From: Streptomyces violaceus
GTDB taxonomy: Bacteria > Actinomycetota > Actinomycetes > Streptomycetales > Streptomycetaceae
Assembly (NCBI GenBank): GCA_000715635.1
Contig: KL569100.1
Span: 73,366 to 79,392 of the forward strand
DNA length: 6,027 nucleotides
Direction of reading: 5' to 3'
Positions 4,771-6,027 of this stretch are shown piece by piece (the stretch's first letter is position 1; each line of letters begins with the position of its first letter). Under the pieces are notes generated by a model that was not told the origin of the DNA, ran no database searches, and saw only the letters and a program-made list of their open reading frames with translations. The position numbers and the translations under genes are program-made.

Positions 4771-6027
4771 TCAGAGGCCGGTCGGAGGCGGCGGGGGCCC
4801 GCTCGCCCCGCTGGACGGGGCGTTCTGCGTGCCGGAGGACGGCGGTGCCCCCTGCGGCGGAGGGGTTGTGGTCGGCGGAGTGGACTGCCATCCGCCGCTC
4901 TGCCCAGACGCGGCACTCGCACCGGATCCGCCAGACCCCGGGCTGCCGCCCACCTGGCCGCTTGTGTCGTCGGACACGCTCGTCGGCGCGGGCTGGACGG
5001 CCTTCTCCAAGCCTGACTTGACCGCGTCGCCGCCGGGCGAGGCACCCGTTCCGCCGCTCTGCGATCCCTCCTTGCCCTCGCCGCCTCCGCCGGTCGGGTT
5101 GGCGGCGATGTCGCCAGGGAAACCGCCTCCGGCAGCAGCCTCACTGCCCAGCGCTGCGGCGCCTGCTCCGGCGGCAGCGCCACCGGTTCCGGCGGTGGCC
5201 GCAGCGGCGGCGGTCTTACGGGCGGCCTTCTCGGCGTGAGCCTTGGCCATCTGGGCCCCAGCGCCACCGGCCCGGTGGATGGACTCGCCGTCGGTGCCTT
5301 CGGCTGCCCAGTGCACGAACTTGAAGACGGCGTACGGGCACAGCAACACCAGAATCATGATCACGATGCCGGACATCACGTCGGCCAGAGCGGCGATACC
5401 ATCGCCGGCCTCAGTCTTGCCCATGGCGGCGATACCGAGCACGAAGATCACGGTCATCAGCAGCTTGGAGACGACGAGGGTGGCGGTGGCTTCGATCCAG
5501 CCCCTGCGCCAGCGGCGCGCGACCTCCCAGCCGCCGCCAGCGGAGGCGAAGACGGCCAGGGTGACCATGACGAGGATGCCGACCTTGCGGACCATCATCA
5601 CGCACCAGTAGAGGAACGCGCCGATGGCGGCGCCGAGACCGGCGACTGCCGCCACGAGCCAGCCCAGTGCGGACAGGCCCGGGATCTGGCCGACCTTCAC
5701 GATGCGGCGCACAGCCGACTCGATGTTCAGGTTCGCTGCCTTGAACAGGCCGGCGGACAGGGCGTCGACCACTTCGACGGCGACCGTAGTCAGGGCGATG
5801 GCGCAGAAGGCGAACAGGACGCCCGACATGGTGCCGGTGAACGCTTGTGTCAGAGCTTGTCCGTCGCGCCTGACGGCGGCTCGGACCAGCTGCGCGCAGA
5901 ACGTCGCGACCAGCAGAACCAGGCCAAGCGGCAGCAACATCTCGTAGTTGTCCCGGAACCACCCGGCGTTCAGATCGACCTTGGTGGTGGTGTTGACCGC
6001 CACGGCCGCCAGGTCGGCTGCGGCGGC
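4771..6027 (-). CDS. VirB6/TrbL-like polytopic membrane protein, 5' end off the window
   Basis: The frame is open from the window edge to TGA 4773-4771, giving 418 residues. GTG at 6003 is a possible start, but the eight codons before it are in frame and plausible, and relatives of this kind normally have more N-terminal sequence, so I treat the gene as partial. Counting from that GTG, about six membrane helices are visible: 22-44, 60-84, 111-137, 141-157, 172-194 and 208-231. Basic loops (VRRD, VRRIVK, RRWRRGW) lie between several of them. From about 245 to 410 there is a low-complexity tail: an Ala/Lys helix, then Gly/Ala/Ser stretches, then Pro/Ser/Thr ending PPPPPTGL. This is the plan of VirB6/TrbL channel proteins in type IV secretion systems, which form the inner-membrane path for the substrate. 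The assignment rests on topology and neighbours, not on a catalytic motif. It is the first visible gene of the operon. Confidence 0.85.
   Translation of the reverse strand, partial: AAAADLAAVAVNTTTKVDLNAGWFRDNYEMLLPLGLVLLVATFCAQLVRAAVRRDGQALTQAFTGTMSGVLFAFCAIALTTVAVEVVDALSAGLFKAANLNIESAVRRIVKVGQIPGLSALGWLVAAVAGLGAAIGAFLYWCVMMVRKVGILVMVTLAVFASAGGGWEVARRWRRGWIEATATLVVSKLLMTVIFVLGIAAMGKTEAGDGIAALADVMSGIVIMILVLLCPYAVFKFVHWAAEGTDGESIHRAGGAGAQMAKAHAEKAARKTAAAAATAGTGGAAAGAGAAALGSEAAAGGGFPGDIAANPTGGGGEGKEGSQSGGTGASPGGDAVKSGLEKAVQPAPTSVSDDTSGQVGGSPGSGGSGASAASGQSGGWQSTPPTTTPPPQGAPPSSGTQNAPSSGASGPPPPPTGL

Noticed and set aside
3182..5239. 685-codon plus-strand frame
   Set aside because: It is antisense to the SCO6880-like and VirB6-like genes, rich in Gly/Ala/Arg/Pro with no domain pattern. 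Long antisense frames are expected at this GC content, and the minus-strand proteins show clear membrane helices and domain structure.
1..6027. CRISPR array, tRNA, rRNA, insertion sequence, att site or replication origin
   Set aside because: I saw no spaced direct repeats, tRNA-like fold, transposase frame or terminal repeats on either strand.

Overview
The window is very GC-rich, and every credible gene lies on the minus strand. Codons end mostly in G or C. Starts are often GTG or TTG, and neighbouring genes are tightly packed or overlapping. I saw no in-frame TTA codon. Together with the protein families this points to Streptomyces or a close actinomycete relative. The first 20 bases are not genomic: they match the end of the Nextera read 2 transposase adapter, so position 1 is a contig edge with untrimmed library sequence.

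In the direction of transcription (right to left) the layout is as follows. (1) 6027-4771: the C-terminal part of a polytopic VirB6/TrbL-like channel protein with a long Gly/Ala/Ser/Pro tail, its start lying off the window. (2) 4756-4719: a strong GC stem-loop in an 80-base gap. (3) 4690-3218: an SCO6880-family protein with two N-terminal membrane helices and a large soluble part. (4) 3117-2656: an unrecognised Cys/His-containing protein. (5) 2627-1113: a VirB4-type ATPase with intact Walker A and Walker B motifs. (6) 1016-648: an unrecognised protein whose reading frame may have been broken upstream. (7) 601-359: a small helical, charged protein with an unclear, perhaps CTG, start. (8) 369 to 21: the start of another unrecognised protein, cut by the contig end.

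The simplest reading is one operon encoding the inner-membrane and energising core of an actinobacterial type IV secretion-like conjugation apparatus: a VirB6-like channel, a PrgI/VirB3-like membrane part and a VirB4 motor. The most interesting structural point is that VirB4 seems to be split. The C-terminal part of the SCO6880-family protein resembles the end of a VirB4 N-terminal domain, while the separate ATPase begins just where the VirB4 motor domain normally begins, and a small Cys/His-containing gene lies between them. No relaxase, coupling protein, integrase, att site or origin is visible, so mobility is inferred from family context only.
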